Positions 20,609 through 31,808 of a stretch of DNA of 64,000 bases are shown in pieces. Where the stretch lies: the NCBI GenBank assembly GCA_910589415.1, contig OU342636.1, positions 42,299,735 through 42,363,734 of the forward strand, in the 5' to 3' direction. Position 1 is the stretch's first letter. Each line of letters begins with the position of its first letter. The notes below the pieces were generated by a model. It saw nothing but the letters and a program-made list of their open reading frames with translations. It was not told the origin of the DNA and searched no databases. The position numbers were made by a program, and so were the translations under genes. The stretch comes from Malachius bipustulatus (taxonomy: Eukaryota > Arthropoda > Insecta > Coleoptera > Melyridae).

Positions 20609-22694
20609 TACAACGTATAGATTTGGAGTTATTTATAACCAGTTCCAAACATGTAGTTTTTCATGAAAAATCAACATTTTCATTATTTAATAACTCAAAA
20701 AATATTGACTCATCAAAAAAACTTTTAAGAATATACCTATTTTGCTTATATAATAATTAGTCCCTTTATCGATTTCTGGTGTTATTTTTGATAAAATAAT
20801 TTCAGCCCACAAGATGGGGTGTCAGAGGCAAAAGCGCAAGTTGTCACTATGTTACTTTTGTTACTATTGAGACACCCTCTAACTACTTACGAATTTTCAC
20901 GCAAATCGATGAAGGTTTAAACTTTTATGAGGGTATAGCCTTCATTTTTAACGACGAATCGGAAAATCAAAAAAAGATCAATATCGTTTAAAAACGGAAA
21001 CATATAACTTCGATATAAAATTTTAACATGATGGGGCATGTTGTAAGTAATATCCAAAAATTATTTTAGATTAAAGTCATTATGAACCTCAATGCGAATC
21101 CGTAAAAAAATTCGAAAACATTAATCGTTTAACCCACCGAGAGACGGTCTCAAATTTCTTAAAGATCTGTAGTACTAGTACCACCTGTGTAAATTTGGTT
21201 ATAGGTACCTACCTTTTTTTTAATAAACCTACTAAGAGAAACTAGAATTATTTATTTTACTTCCAAGACTAAAGCACTCACTTCTGCCGTTTGACCGAAA
21301 CAAATATAAACGACAACAAGAAAAGTTTTCCGAAGTGTTAGGACAGAAAAATAAACGGAACAAGGCAGGGTCATTCTGAATGACCAGCTCTCGATCTTGA
21401 AACCAATCAGTCTCCACAACCCTTATCTTAAACGACTCTACTACAGAATGGGCCCAGAGGAGAGAACTCTGTAAAAATTCATTCAAGAAATATCAGAACA
21501 ATCACATTCTAACCAAGTTGTCGGTCTACCGACAAACAACTTCAGATAGTGTATTTGTTATTTGCGAATAGAGGGAAATTTGATTTCCGGCCTTATCGAC
21601 TAGCGTCAGGGCTAACTTGGGATTAGTTTAGGATTTATGGCCAATGTCTTCATTTGGTTAATGTTCTTTCTGGCTTTTCTCATCCTCAACAAGCTCTACA
21701 ATGTCTTTTTATGGTCAGGCGGTATATTTATGAAACCTTAAAAGGAAGATTCGGTTGTTCCATTAGATTATTAGATAATGAATAAGGGTAACATTTCGAT
21801 GAATATTTACTGCGTCTCAGTTGTTATTCAAGAATATCTCAGTTATTCAAGAGATCATCCTTTAATAAAGAAGTTGCTATGAATATATTATGAGAGCTGG
21901 AATATTTAATGTAGAAACTTATACTATGTATGCAATGATTTGAAAAGGATATCCTTGCCAATTTAAATGGAATGAAGGGTTGAGTACAGAAAATAAATCA
22001 GAAATCATAATTACAGCAGTTCAATGTAGTACCTATCTAGTTTCTTGTTTCATTTTATGATTTCTTCAACTATTTAACTCTTAGGTTTTTCCATTTTACG
22101 TTCCTTTCATACCTATTGATTCGATTTTCGATACACCGACTTAAGCGAGCACCATTGCTGATTTTTAGAGGTGCATGCGTTGAGCTACACCGCCACTCCG
22201 GGAATATGGGAAGTTAACTGATAATTATTATTAGCTGATTATGTTTAAAACTCAATAATTGTGTGCTCGTTTATTTCTGAATGGGACTGGGGGAGGTGGG
22301 AGAGGCCTTAAAATACTTCCGCTAAATAATCCATCTTCCAGGGGCGTAACGGTAGCAAAAATTAGGGCAGGCAGCCGTAATATGTCGAGAGAGATAATTC
22401 TCGGATCAGCATATTTCCCATCACCCAAGGAGGTATAAAAAAATAACCCAAGGAGACTGCGGGGGAAAAGGACCACAGCTGATCATCGGGTGCGATACCA
22501 ATGCGCATCATCAATGTTCGGAATTTTCAAACCCACTATTATTATTACTATTAAAAATGAGAATCAGCGACAACTTTGTTTCACCAAGATTTTTTAGGAA
22601 AATCTTCCAGAAAATGGGGACGTAGCTTCGATATGTGTGTATGGTGGCGAATCATTCGAGTCATCCCCTCAAGACTATGCTCTACTGTAACAAA
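20609..22694. other. Spacer of the 9.1-kb element
   Basis: AT-rich compared with the arms. The longest frame (84 codons, minus, 21232-21486) has no recognisable motif. A possible SINE head is noted at 22120-22208. Otherwise nothing is supported. Confidence 0.45.
22120..22208 (-). mobile_element. Possible tRNA-like SINE head
   Basis: On the minus strand, GGAGTGGCGGTGTAGCTCAA resembles a tRNA 5' part with an A box, and GTGTATCGAAAATC could be a decayed B box. There is no clear cloverleaf or 3' tail. Tentative. Confidence 0.25.
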
Positions 22695-24293
22695 GAGGAC
22701 CCGGGCCTCTTTTGTCTGTGGCAAAAAGCCACCGTCATCGTCTATTTACCTCTGGATTTCCCCGAATAGGATCGCTGTGATTTCTTACGTTGTGTTTACC
22801 GTAGTTTTTACCGTAGTCACCCCTGCTCTTTGATTGAGCTATGCCAGGATTACTATGGCCGAAACGGATGTGCAAAAGAACCTACTATGACTCATTGTAT
22901 CTCGGTTGGTTGGGATTTCTTTCGGAAAAGCGAGGAAATTTACTGAGACTTGTTGTTAACTGTGGACTTCCTGTCAGGGAGTTTAAAAGCGAATGATGAG
23001 CGAGAGAATTCGTTTGCAAGGGCGTAAAATGGTGAAGGCCGAGATAGGCTGTGATTTTGCATAGAGAGTACCAAAAAATGGAAAGCGAAGAGAGATCACT
23101 TTCATGCATTTTTCAAACTCTAATCCATTTCGGATTCCACTCTTTTGCACACCTGCGCTTTCTTATTATTCGTTTTGCTTTTGTTTCGGTTACAAACTAC
23201 CCGGTATATTGCAGGAATGTCTGATTTCCTATTCGACGATTTTCTTTGCCTAATTTCCTTTTTCTGGTTTCTTTGATTTCATTTCAAGCAACTGCTTGAA
23301 TTAATTAAAGAATACAACCACTTTGGTTACAGACTACCCGTGATATGGCGGGAATGTCTGTCTATTTGTCGAGTTGCTAGCTTGGTTTGGATATCGAGAG
23401 CAGTGTTGCCATGTTTGTTTGATTTCTACCTCCTCTTTAAACATTATACGAAGGTCTTTCCAATTTGCTTTTTCCTTTGTGATAGCGGTTTTCCTGAATT
23501 GACGTCATACTCATGATAGTTGTTTTAACTCATTTTGTTTATTTGTTGTGTTGTCGTTTTGCCTCACTGGGCTACCTTTATATGGCCACTTTTGGACCGT
23601 CAATACCTATTTGCCCTGCGGCTACCTTTTTGTTCTACCTGACCTATCGGGACGATGAGTTAATATACCTTATCATTTCGAATATGACATTCTCTGCAAT
23701 TCGCAGTTTTGTTTTGCTATTTTAAATGTGATGACCAACTGACCAAACTAGGCCGCTATTCTATAATTATTCCTCATGCTTGCCTGGGTAATAATTGAAT
23801 GCTGGAATTTTTACGAATACCTATTCTGGAGCCGGCTTGTTTACGGATATCGAGACCAATCATCGATTCCACCGTGGTCCAAGGTTTTCACCCCTAACAC
23901 CTGTTTAGAAAGCAGATAACTCAGTCCAGACTGGCAATAACATTTTATAGCAATTTTCTGCTGAGTTTGTTTTTAAATTTTGATTGGAGTTGACATTCGT
24001 ATGATGTGCTAAAGGAGTTTTGGTTTTGATTGGTTTTGAATGGCTTTTCACATACTCGAGACTAATTTGTTTTTGGTAGCTTTGAATTCCTATTTTCTGA
24101 TTTGTGATTTATAATCCCAAATTTATTTCGGTTATTGTTTTTCCTGTTATTTTTGATGAGCAGGTATTACACCTGACAGCTCTGCTTCGATTTGGCCTGC
24201 TCTAATCTACAACTGAGGGTGATTTATTGCCTCGTTGCTTGCTACGATTTCCACTTTAAAGAGTCATGCTCTTTTACTGGTTCACCGAAGGTC

Positions 24294-24315
24294 TTCATCT
24301 GGACATCGAGATGAA
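24294..24315 (+). other. Arm-conserved hairpin, right copy
   Basis: TTCATCT (24294-24300), loop GGACATCG, then AGATGAA (24309-24315). It is the counterpart of 18635-18656 with a compensated base-pair change. Confidence 0.6.
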
Positions 24316-24866
24316 TCGCTCCCCCAACGTGGTAATCGAGTACCTATTATAACTCCTAATTGGGTGTTGTAATGGAATTAGTATTTCCTGATAATGTATG
24401 CGAGTGGCAGATGCTACCATTTGACAACGCCGCCTTATTGTTCTATCTGGACCAGTTCTAACCGAGGGTGCTCCGCTACACGGTCTTCATTTATGGTGCA
24501 ATACAATGAGAGGAATTGCTAACTTTCACTTTCTTATATCGTTTAATCTAACGGGACTCTTCCTGCCGTGGACTCTTTATTGGTTAACGTGATTGAGTAG
24601 GTACCTACTAGGTATTTGCTGCTGATGCCGCCCCCTAGCTGATTATTTTACTTGATTTAAAATGGGATCTGCGTTCGTGGACTTGGCGAATTTATTTATG
24701 TGGATGTTGTTTCGAAGAGATCTTCCCTAACCGGTTGTATGAGGAAATTCAACTGGCGTTGGTGGGGATTTATGAATCAGTATTTATTTATTGATTTGGA
24801 TTTTAGTTTGAAGACTGAGTAGTTCTAACTGATTGTATCTGTAAATTTCCTTAATCGTAAAGGAAA

Positions 24867-25000
24867 GAGCGTATGGAGTGCATAGAATTTACCATCTCGT
24901 TTACGCTCCTTTTGGATAGGAAAATTCGCGGTTTTTCTGGGTTGATTGGTTAGGAAATTTGTAGCGAGTGCATAGAAACTACCATCTCATCTACAAATTT
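24867..25000 (-). repeat. Right-arm hairpin units with the conserved loop
   Basis: Two units 90 bp apart. The first stem is GAGCGTA/TACGCTC (24867-24873/24902-24908). The second is AAATTTGTAG/CTACAAATTT (24955-24964/24991-25000), a perfect 10 bp. The enclosed loops read, on the minus strand, GAGATGG...TATGCACTC, like the left-arm core. Stem sequences share nothing with the left arm or with each other. A third core at about 25031-25056 has lost its pairing flanks. Confidence 0.7.
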
Positions 25001-25921
25001 GATTTAAAGGATGGCAGACCTGGAGTGCGCTAATAAAAGCCGTCTCGTTGATCTTCCAAGCAAGGGTTAAGGAATATGACAGAGCTCGATCGAAGTCTGA
25101 TCTCACTCTGCTCCGAGCTGTGGTAAGCCGTTTGCTTTTATAGATGCCGCAGCCCGCCTTCTAAACACGACACGCAACAATGCACCTTCTTGGCACTGCC
25201 CTATACCGTGATTTTATGCGTTTTATTCCTTATCATGTTTCCCTTATCTTAAGACTTGGCGAGTTGACCTCGCGGCTATCTTACTGAATTGTCCTAAACC
25301 TGAACTACCTAAATTTTCCTTCAAATCGGTCAACGCGTTCTGTACCTTTCCATTGTGTCTAGCTATTATAATTACACCGGCTTAACTTTCATTTCGCATT
25401 TTCACTTGTTTGTTGTTCCAGGATTATGATGAACTTTCGGCTGTTGCCATTTATTTATTTATTCGCTTTATCGATTGGTGTAATTTTCCTTCTCGTTGGT
25501 GTGATATCTAACGAGTTTCTATTGTCTTTGCAAGGGGTTATTGTCTAATTTATGATTCCACAAAAATCTTCCACCCGGCGGTCTGTTTCTAGGTCAGCTC
25601 ATCCTTTCGTCACGCGGGTCGAGAGTGTCTTTTATAAAGACATCTGGCAATGGTTTGCACTCGCCGTTGCCGCTTTCTCGAAGGACTGAAATGTGACCAG
25701 CTAGTGCTAGAGCGATTTCTATTTTTCTGAATATTTAATGAGCTGACGGGGATCGTTTACTTGATGTAACGGCGGGTGGCTGCGTTTTAATTTTCTAACA
25801 ATTTTACCTTTAGGTATTTACGTACCTATTCTCGCACTATTTGCTTTTTCGATTTGGGCTGATTTAACGAGGGAGGTGGAAATAATTTCCTTATCATCCT
25901 AGCTAGGTGCGATCCATTTCA

Positions 25922-26754
25922 CTACAGTAGTAACAATTTCTTCGGTGTTCAACTGTATGACGTCTCTATGGATGCCGATTATCAATTACAATTATTCGAC
26001 TTTGCATGGCGCAAAAACGATCCCTTATGATTCGAATAAGTTGCTCGAATAGACGATTATGTCGACGGTGAAATGCACGTAGCGCACATAAGTTTCGCTA
26101 AATGAACCACATTCATTTTTAAAATAAATTTTTACAGTTTTAAGCATTGATCTGGGGTAAATCTGAAAGGCAAAATATACCTACTGACCATAAATCAGCT
26201 CTCAACTCTCAAATTGATTGCGACTAAAAACAATACTGCCAATTTGAAAAACAACCTATAAAAACAGCCTATAGTTAATGGCTAGAGATTGAAAGTACCT
26301 ACTGAATTAAGAAATCAAAAAACTTTAAAATGATTTTCCAAAAATGTGAAAACGTGCAAAGACTTTTCCCGAACCTAGAGTGATTAGTTTCCTCTTCTCA
26401 AACAATTTAATTAACAGTTCCATTCCTGATGATATATTAATGATGACATGATACAAGTGGGAAGTTCTCAAACACTGCGCTCCGTTGAATAGCGGACGTG
26501 GGGTTAGAGATATGTAGCTTCATAACAACTTCTATTGTCCTTGGAACATAAAAACTCCTCTTCACCGCTCTTCCAGGGAGCTACTTGATATTAAACTGAC
26601 CGTATTATAGGAGGGTCATTCGCATAAAAATAATAGATATATTCCTAGTTTCGGCAGTCTAGATACTATAGGTTTGACGGCAAACAAACAGATTTTTTTC
26701 AAAATCTGAAGGGTTCATATTCACTATATTATGTATTTACATCTTCCTGCGTTA
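25922..26754. other. No gene seen
   Basis: AT-rich sequence between two elements; nothing supported. Confidence 0.4.
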
Positions 26755-27268
26755 CAGCCATTATAACCACTGGAGATTCCTTGCTGAATTTTAATGGGGG
26801 TTTGTCAGAGAAAAATTTTTTCATAAAACCTCCCCTAAGAAGTTACATCCCCTTTATAATAAGTAGGGTAAAAAATTAACATTTATCGATGTTTTTCTGA
26901 AATGATTTGAAATAAAAAAAGACGGCTTAGGTACTAGAATACTACTACCAGGAAGCCTCCATAATTACATAATATTTTCCGCCCCTGTTCTCTGCAAGGG
27001 CGTAAATCATACTACCCCTAAAAGTTTTTTTTCCAGAACTTTTTTCCTAATAATTTTTTTTTTATCTTTACATTCACACTTTGGAGGGCCAGTTCAATTG
27101 AAAAAAATATGTAATTCACGATAAATGTGAATTTTTTTACCCTATTCAATTTAAGGGGATGCAACTTCTAAGGGGAGGCTTCAGGAATTTTTTTTATGAC
27201 AAACCTCCCTCAAGATTCAGCAAGGAATCTCCAGTTGAATTTTCTGCACTGATTAATGAAACACCCTG
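26755..27268. mobile_element. Foldback element, degenerate left tip
   Basis: The right end complement reads CAGGGTGTTTCATTAATC. The left end, CAGCCATTATAACCACTGG, is shortened, but both converge on CTGGAGATTCCTTGCTGAAT. Arms of about 130 bp include CCTCCCCTAAGAAGTT and its mirror CTTCTAAGGGGAGG. TA is outside both ends. The 60-codon frame at 27159-27341 is arm sequence. Confidence 0.6.
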
Positions 27269-27270
27269 TA

Positions 27271-28194
27271 TAACTGACCGAAGTAAGCTCAGAAATATTA
27301 AGATTTCACTTTATTATCACTTTATTATTAAAAATTATTAAGATATTAGGAGATAAAATTAAGATTTCTGAAGCCCCAAACTTCTTTTGGTGCTTCAAAA
27401 TGTCTAAAAAAATTAACATTCAAAACTTTCTTCTCGCAATGAAGAAAATGTTGCCTTTAATTCCTGAGCCACATTTCTGCACAGAAATTCTGCAAAAGAT
27501 GGAGAAACAAGAAGTAATCTCGAAACTGGTCCGAGATCAAATCATATAAAACTTATTGATGGTGACGGAGATTATCAGCAGTTAACGGTTGTCTCTGGTC
27601 ATTTCAGGGGTATTGCTCAGGGAATTGCCGTAGTTATCTTGACTTTTACATTATTTATTAAGAATCATTTACTTCATTATTTACGATTATTGTTTGAGAG
27701 AAACTTGGAATGTATAATAATAATTATTATTATGAAGCAAGTCTATTCAAGAAATGAATACAATAATTTTCATTGTAAATTTTACAAATTACCGTAATGA
27801 AAATAAATTCGAATATCTCTGTGAGGTTTGTTTGCGGAACGCTCATAAAGAAGGGAGTCAGTCATGCAGATATTTCGAGCAGGAATGCAAACCGAATTTG
27901 TCAAATTGTGTCCTTTGGTCTTTCTTCAAACAATCCATCTCCCCAGAATTCTTTCTGTGCATACATCTCCGCAATGCTCTGTCGACCACCCCTCTTAACA
28001 ATCTCCAACCTGTCTGATCAGATTTCAAATACTCGATGCCTTTAAAATGTAAAGGCTTTTCCTTTATCCTAAACTAAGTACCTATTGAATGGTTACAGTT
28101 TTAGCAAAGGTAATTCACAAAAAAAATATAGAAGACTTTTTAGTTTAGTAGCAAAAAAAGTGTAATCACGTCACTAATAATTTCATCACTTACT
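27271..28194. other. No gene seen
   Basis: Two overlapping frames of 82-87 codons (27754-28045) have no recognisable motif. AT-rich otherwise. Confidence 0.35.
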
Positions 28195-28560
28195 TACAGG
28201 GTGTTTCGAATAAGAACCGACACAGAGAAGGGGCGTGTAGGGGAGGAAACCCAAAATATGGTGACTCAACACAATTTATTAATCAATACTAAGTTGGTTT
28301 TCAAATTTCGAAAAAAATTAATATGTCAGTTAGATTTGAACTTAGAAAAAACAACTTTGATACACGAGTGTGTACCAAGAGATATGAAGAGGTGAAGTTT
28401 AGAATCAAAATTCTTCAATATGGCCACTTTTGAAGAACATTTTTTCTTAAACTGGATTATTGTTTCAAAAAATAAAAGTTGTTTTTAAAAATCACGCGGC
28501 TTATTTTTATTTGAAACGCAGTTTATTTCGCTAAATGGTGCTTTAAAAAAATAAAATATA

Positions 28561-29437
28561 CAGGGTGTCCCAGCTTATTCGAAGCGGTCTCTGTAGGCCA
28601 AACGATGGATTTTTTCCAAAAAAATTTTGCAAAATCAAGTACAGAATCACATTGGCCATAATTCAAGATTATTTTGGAGTATACAGAGTGTCCCATATGA
28701 CAGTGGCATATCAAAGTTATGTTTTTTTAAATGGAATGCTCCTATGTTATTGCATTTTTAGATTGTGTGAGAAGAGAAAATAAGATTGGCTTTTACAGTT
28801 GGTGTTTAAATTCAGAAGTTTTTGAGTTATAAACAAGTGAAAATCTTCATTTTTCAAGTTCAAGGCCCTGTATAAGGAAAACGGCTGAAGATAGAGAAAA
28901 ACGGCTTACATGTGCCTATTTTAACTTTTCATGTACTATCCTATGATGTAGATGAAATGTTTATACTGGGTGATAAAAAATTTGAAAAATTCTGAGATTT
29001 TCCCACGCGTCGCCAAATAAAAAAATCAAAGAAAGTACAAATGTTTCTATACCATAGGATAGTACATAAAAAGTTAAAATAGGGACATGTAAGCCGTTTT
29101 TCTCCATCTTGAACCGTTTTCGTTGTACAGGGCCTTGAACTTGAAAAATTACGATTTTCACTTGTTTATAACTCAAAAACTTCTGAATTTAAACACCAAC
29201 TGTAAAAGCCAATCTTATTTTCTCTTCTCAGACAATCTAAAAATGCAATAACATAGGAGCATTCCATTTAAAAAAACATAACTTTGATATGCCACTGTCA
29301 TATGGGACACTCTGTATACTCCAAAATAATTTTAAATTATGGATATTGTGATTCTGTATTTGAATTTTTAAAAAGTTTTTTGAAAAAATCCATCGTTTGG
29401 CCTACAGAGAGCGCTTCGAATAAGCTGGGACACCCTG
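28561..29437. mobile_element. Middle layer foldback, CAGGGTGTCCCAGC family
   Basis: An 877-bp palindrome with TA on both sides (28559-28560, 29438-29439). The tips CAGGGTGTCCCAGCTTATTC are mirrored exactly. The outer segments on each side are 123 bp, so the inner layer (28684-29314) lies precisely at the centre. A diverged single-arm copy at 12395-12568 contains the same outer-inner join. Confidence 0.75.
28684..29314. mobile_element. Inner layer foldback, 'CATATCAAAGTTATG' family
   Basis: A 631-bp palindrome with tips CAGAGTGTCCCATATGACAG and TA outside. The interior is shared with 40198-40823, although the first 25 bp differ. Each arm contains an internal CCCTGTA/TACAGGG junction and the loop side a TACTGGGTG. 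The loop includes ACGCGTCGCCAAAT. No coding potential. Confidence 0.75.
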
Positions 29438-29894
29438 TATATTATTGACATTTGAAACAAGAGGCATTAATTTCTGTTTTAAGGAAGAAAATTCTTCAAA
29501 ATTGTCCATATTAAAGAAGTTGAGTTTTTAAAACTTCACCTCTTCATGTCTCAATCAATTTACAAGAGCGATTCTTTTTTGTACCTACTATTTTGTTCGT
29601 GAGTCCTTGAGGACCGCTCAATAAATATTTACTGATAAGAATTGTTACACCAATTTAGGAACAGGCTGTATATTTTTATTAATACTTATTTTATTCCTTG
29701 CGTTTTTGGAACTCGGAAGAGAAAATGGCACTGTAAAAATTTTGGAGACAAAAAAAGACTTAGAAATATCAAAAATGCATAATGTCTTTAGCTCTGATAC
29801 GCGATACTTTCAGTCTAATAATGAACAACAAATTTCCATTGCATTGCATTTTATTGCAGAATTACATACATTTAATTGTGTTACATAATATATA

Positions 29895-30538
29895 CAGTGC
29901 TTCCCAAAAGTAACGGATAAATTCAATAAAATCGTATGAAGACGTTTTCTTTTGTTTTGCTCGGACACGTCAATCGTTATTTTTGATTTGCCATCCACGC
30001 ATGTCTTTTTCGACCCCCCACCCTTAATCTCCCAAGGGGTAGCTACCCCAATTTTAAAAATTCAAATGGCAAGGTACCCCTTGCGATACCTTGATTGATA
30101 GGTTTTTTCATCCTGAATATAACAAGAAAATTTTTTTCAAATTGGTTCATAATTAATTTAATTTAGTTTAATTTAATTCAGAGAGAAAGATAGGAAAAAA
30201 TTTTAATTAAATTTTAATTTAATTTTAATACGCTTATTTATTGCCTTATTCGATGACATTTTGCTGAATATTTTCGTTAATTATGAACCGATTTGAAAAA
30301 AATTTTCTTGTTATATTCAGGATGAAAAAACCTATCAATCAAGGTATCGCAAGGGGTACCTTGCCATTTGAATTTTTAAAATTGGGGTAGCTACCCCTTG
30401 GGAGATTAAGGGTGGGGGGTCGAAAAAGACATGCGTGGATGGCAAATCAAAAATAACGATTGACGTGTCCGAGCAAAACAAAAGAAAACGTCTTCATACG
30501 ATTTTATTGAATTTATCCGTTACTTTTGGGAAGCACTG
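29895..30538. mobile_element. Intact foldback MITE, CAGTGCTTCCC family
   Basis: A 644-bp palindrome with mirrored tips CAGTGCTTCCCAAAAG and nearly identical arms of about 270 bp; TA at 29893-29894 and 30539-30540. Distinct palindromic blocks inside include GGGGTAGCTACCCC. The shorter copy at 418-775 shows it is dispersed. High arm identity suggests recent formation or homogenisation. Confidence 0.85.
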
Positions 30539-30540
30539 TA

Positions 30541-31662
30541 TATATATTTATTTATATTATAAATAAATTACGTGAGAAAAAAATATAAATAAAAGATGTG
30601 AGTTTTTCGCTATACATATATTTAGAATTATCTTCAATCGGCTCTGATTTAGCGAATATTAACTGAAGTTCGTTTTGATTGATAACAAAGCAGGAGGGGA
30701 AGGTATCTTTTCATGGACGTAGATTTATCACGGGTTTCCCCGAACCAAGAATTAAGAACACAAAAGGCCCCTTGTAGGTAAATGGGCTAGATCATCCATC
30801 AAGTAAGCATTGTCAAGATGCTTATGTAAGACTGTATATAGGTGCTGGTTACGTCACTTCCTCTTGTTATCAATCTGATTGATGGAATCGGGAATTCAGT
30901 AATCGATAGTTCCACGGGAAATCACATATCACAGAGTTCTCTTATTAGATTAGCTTGAATTAAGCGTCGATGTATTCACGTTTAAAATAAAGTCAAACTA
31001 ATAGGTGCTATCAACTTTCAATAAATTGTGTCATATATTTTTTTATCTCTAAAAAAACTGACAGTTTTACCACAAATAGTTCTTAACAAATAACTTATAA
31101 TTTGATCAAATTTTCCACTTATGGTTGAATTTTTTTTTGAAACATATGTTACGGGTCTCACACTTTATTAATACCAAGTTAAAGTCTTACAAAATTGTTT
31201 TTCCGCAAGCGTTCTAAAATGCGGCAATTATCATACTGTACACACCTTGTAGAACGATCTCATTATGTTACTAGTAACAATATTTTCATTATTGTCCTAG
31301 CATAATAATAATTAACGTATGACATCGTCAAAATACATTGAATTCGGACAACTGGAAGTACCCGCGGATTATCTAGCTACTATTGCTATACGCTACGACT
31401 ATACGCTTTCTAATCATGGCGAGTGCTGTCAATCTAGCATAGGGTTAGAGTTCAATGTTCAATGACAAAATGTGTTATTGACATTGACGTAATAAACGTC
31501 AACTTATTCTGAGTGACACTATTAAATTAAAAAGTACATTATAAAATCTACGGTGCATTATAGTTTGTGTTGCAGTCCTTTATAAAATATAAGTAAATAA
31601 ATAAATTCAGAACATTTTATGTTTCAATACTACGCTTGCGGAAAAAATCGTATATGTCACTT
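30541..31662. other. No gene seen
   Basis: AT-rich. Short inverted words TTTTTCCGCAAGCGT (about 31198) and ACGCTTGCGGAAAAA (about 31631) may be the tips of a decayed element. Nothing else is supported. Confidence 0.35.
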
Positions 31663-31765
31663 GGAGTAGAATGCTCATTTTGTGTTTCGCTCAATTATTG
31701 CACTGCCTCGGCTTCGCCTCGGCTGCAATAATTGCGCTCAACACAAAATGATCGCCTTCTACTCC
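31663..31765. repeat. 103-bp perfect-ended hairpin
   Basis: GGAGTAGAA...TTCTACTCC arms of about 40-45 bp enclose GCCTCGGCTTCGCCTCGGC. Sequences such as CTCATTTTGTG and CACAAAATGATC pair across. A small MITE-like hairpin with no obvious target duplication. Confidence 0.55.
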
Positions 31766-31808
31766 TAGTAACATAATATACTATTATTCTCTAATTATCT
31801 CTAAATGT

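Larger units (their letters stand above)
16794..25921. mobile_element. 9.1-kb element with multi-kilobase inverted arms
   Basis: The outer tips are exact inverted copies starting TGAAATGGATCGCACCTAG (16794 inwards; complement ending at 25921). Similarity continues, with indels, along arms 16794-20608 and 22695-25921, around a spacer of about 2.1 kb. The arms are richer in GC than their surroundings and contain tandem arrays and hairpins (listed separately). I found no target duplication: the flanks are GAAAAACGT on the left and CTACAGTAG on the right. Mirror-image frames at 19056-19343 and 23513-23725 are the same arm read from both sides, not genes. No transposase is seen in the spacer. It is probably a non-autonomous long-TIR DNA transposon or an old inverted duplication. 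Confidence 0.7.
28197..29668. mobile_element. Outer layer of a three-level foldback
   Basis: The left tip is CAGGGTGTTTCGAATAAG and the right tip complement CAGCCTGTTCCTAAATTGG, with TA outside both. The arms match around 28379-28400 (GATATGAAGAGGTGAAGTT) and its complement at about 29540-29560. This layer is more diverged than the inner ones, so it is the oldest or the least constrained. Confidence 0.5.

Noticed and set aside
19056..23725. Two similar frames beginning MIVVLTHFVYLL on opposite strands
   Set aside because: They are the same position in the two arms of the 9.1-kb inverted repeat; codon-level conservation is not evident and the arms diverge with frameshifts.
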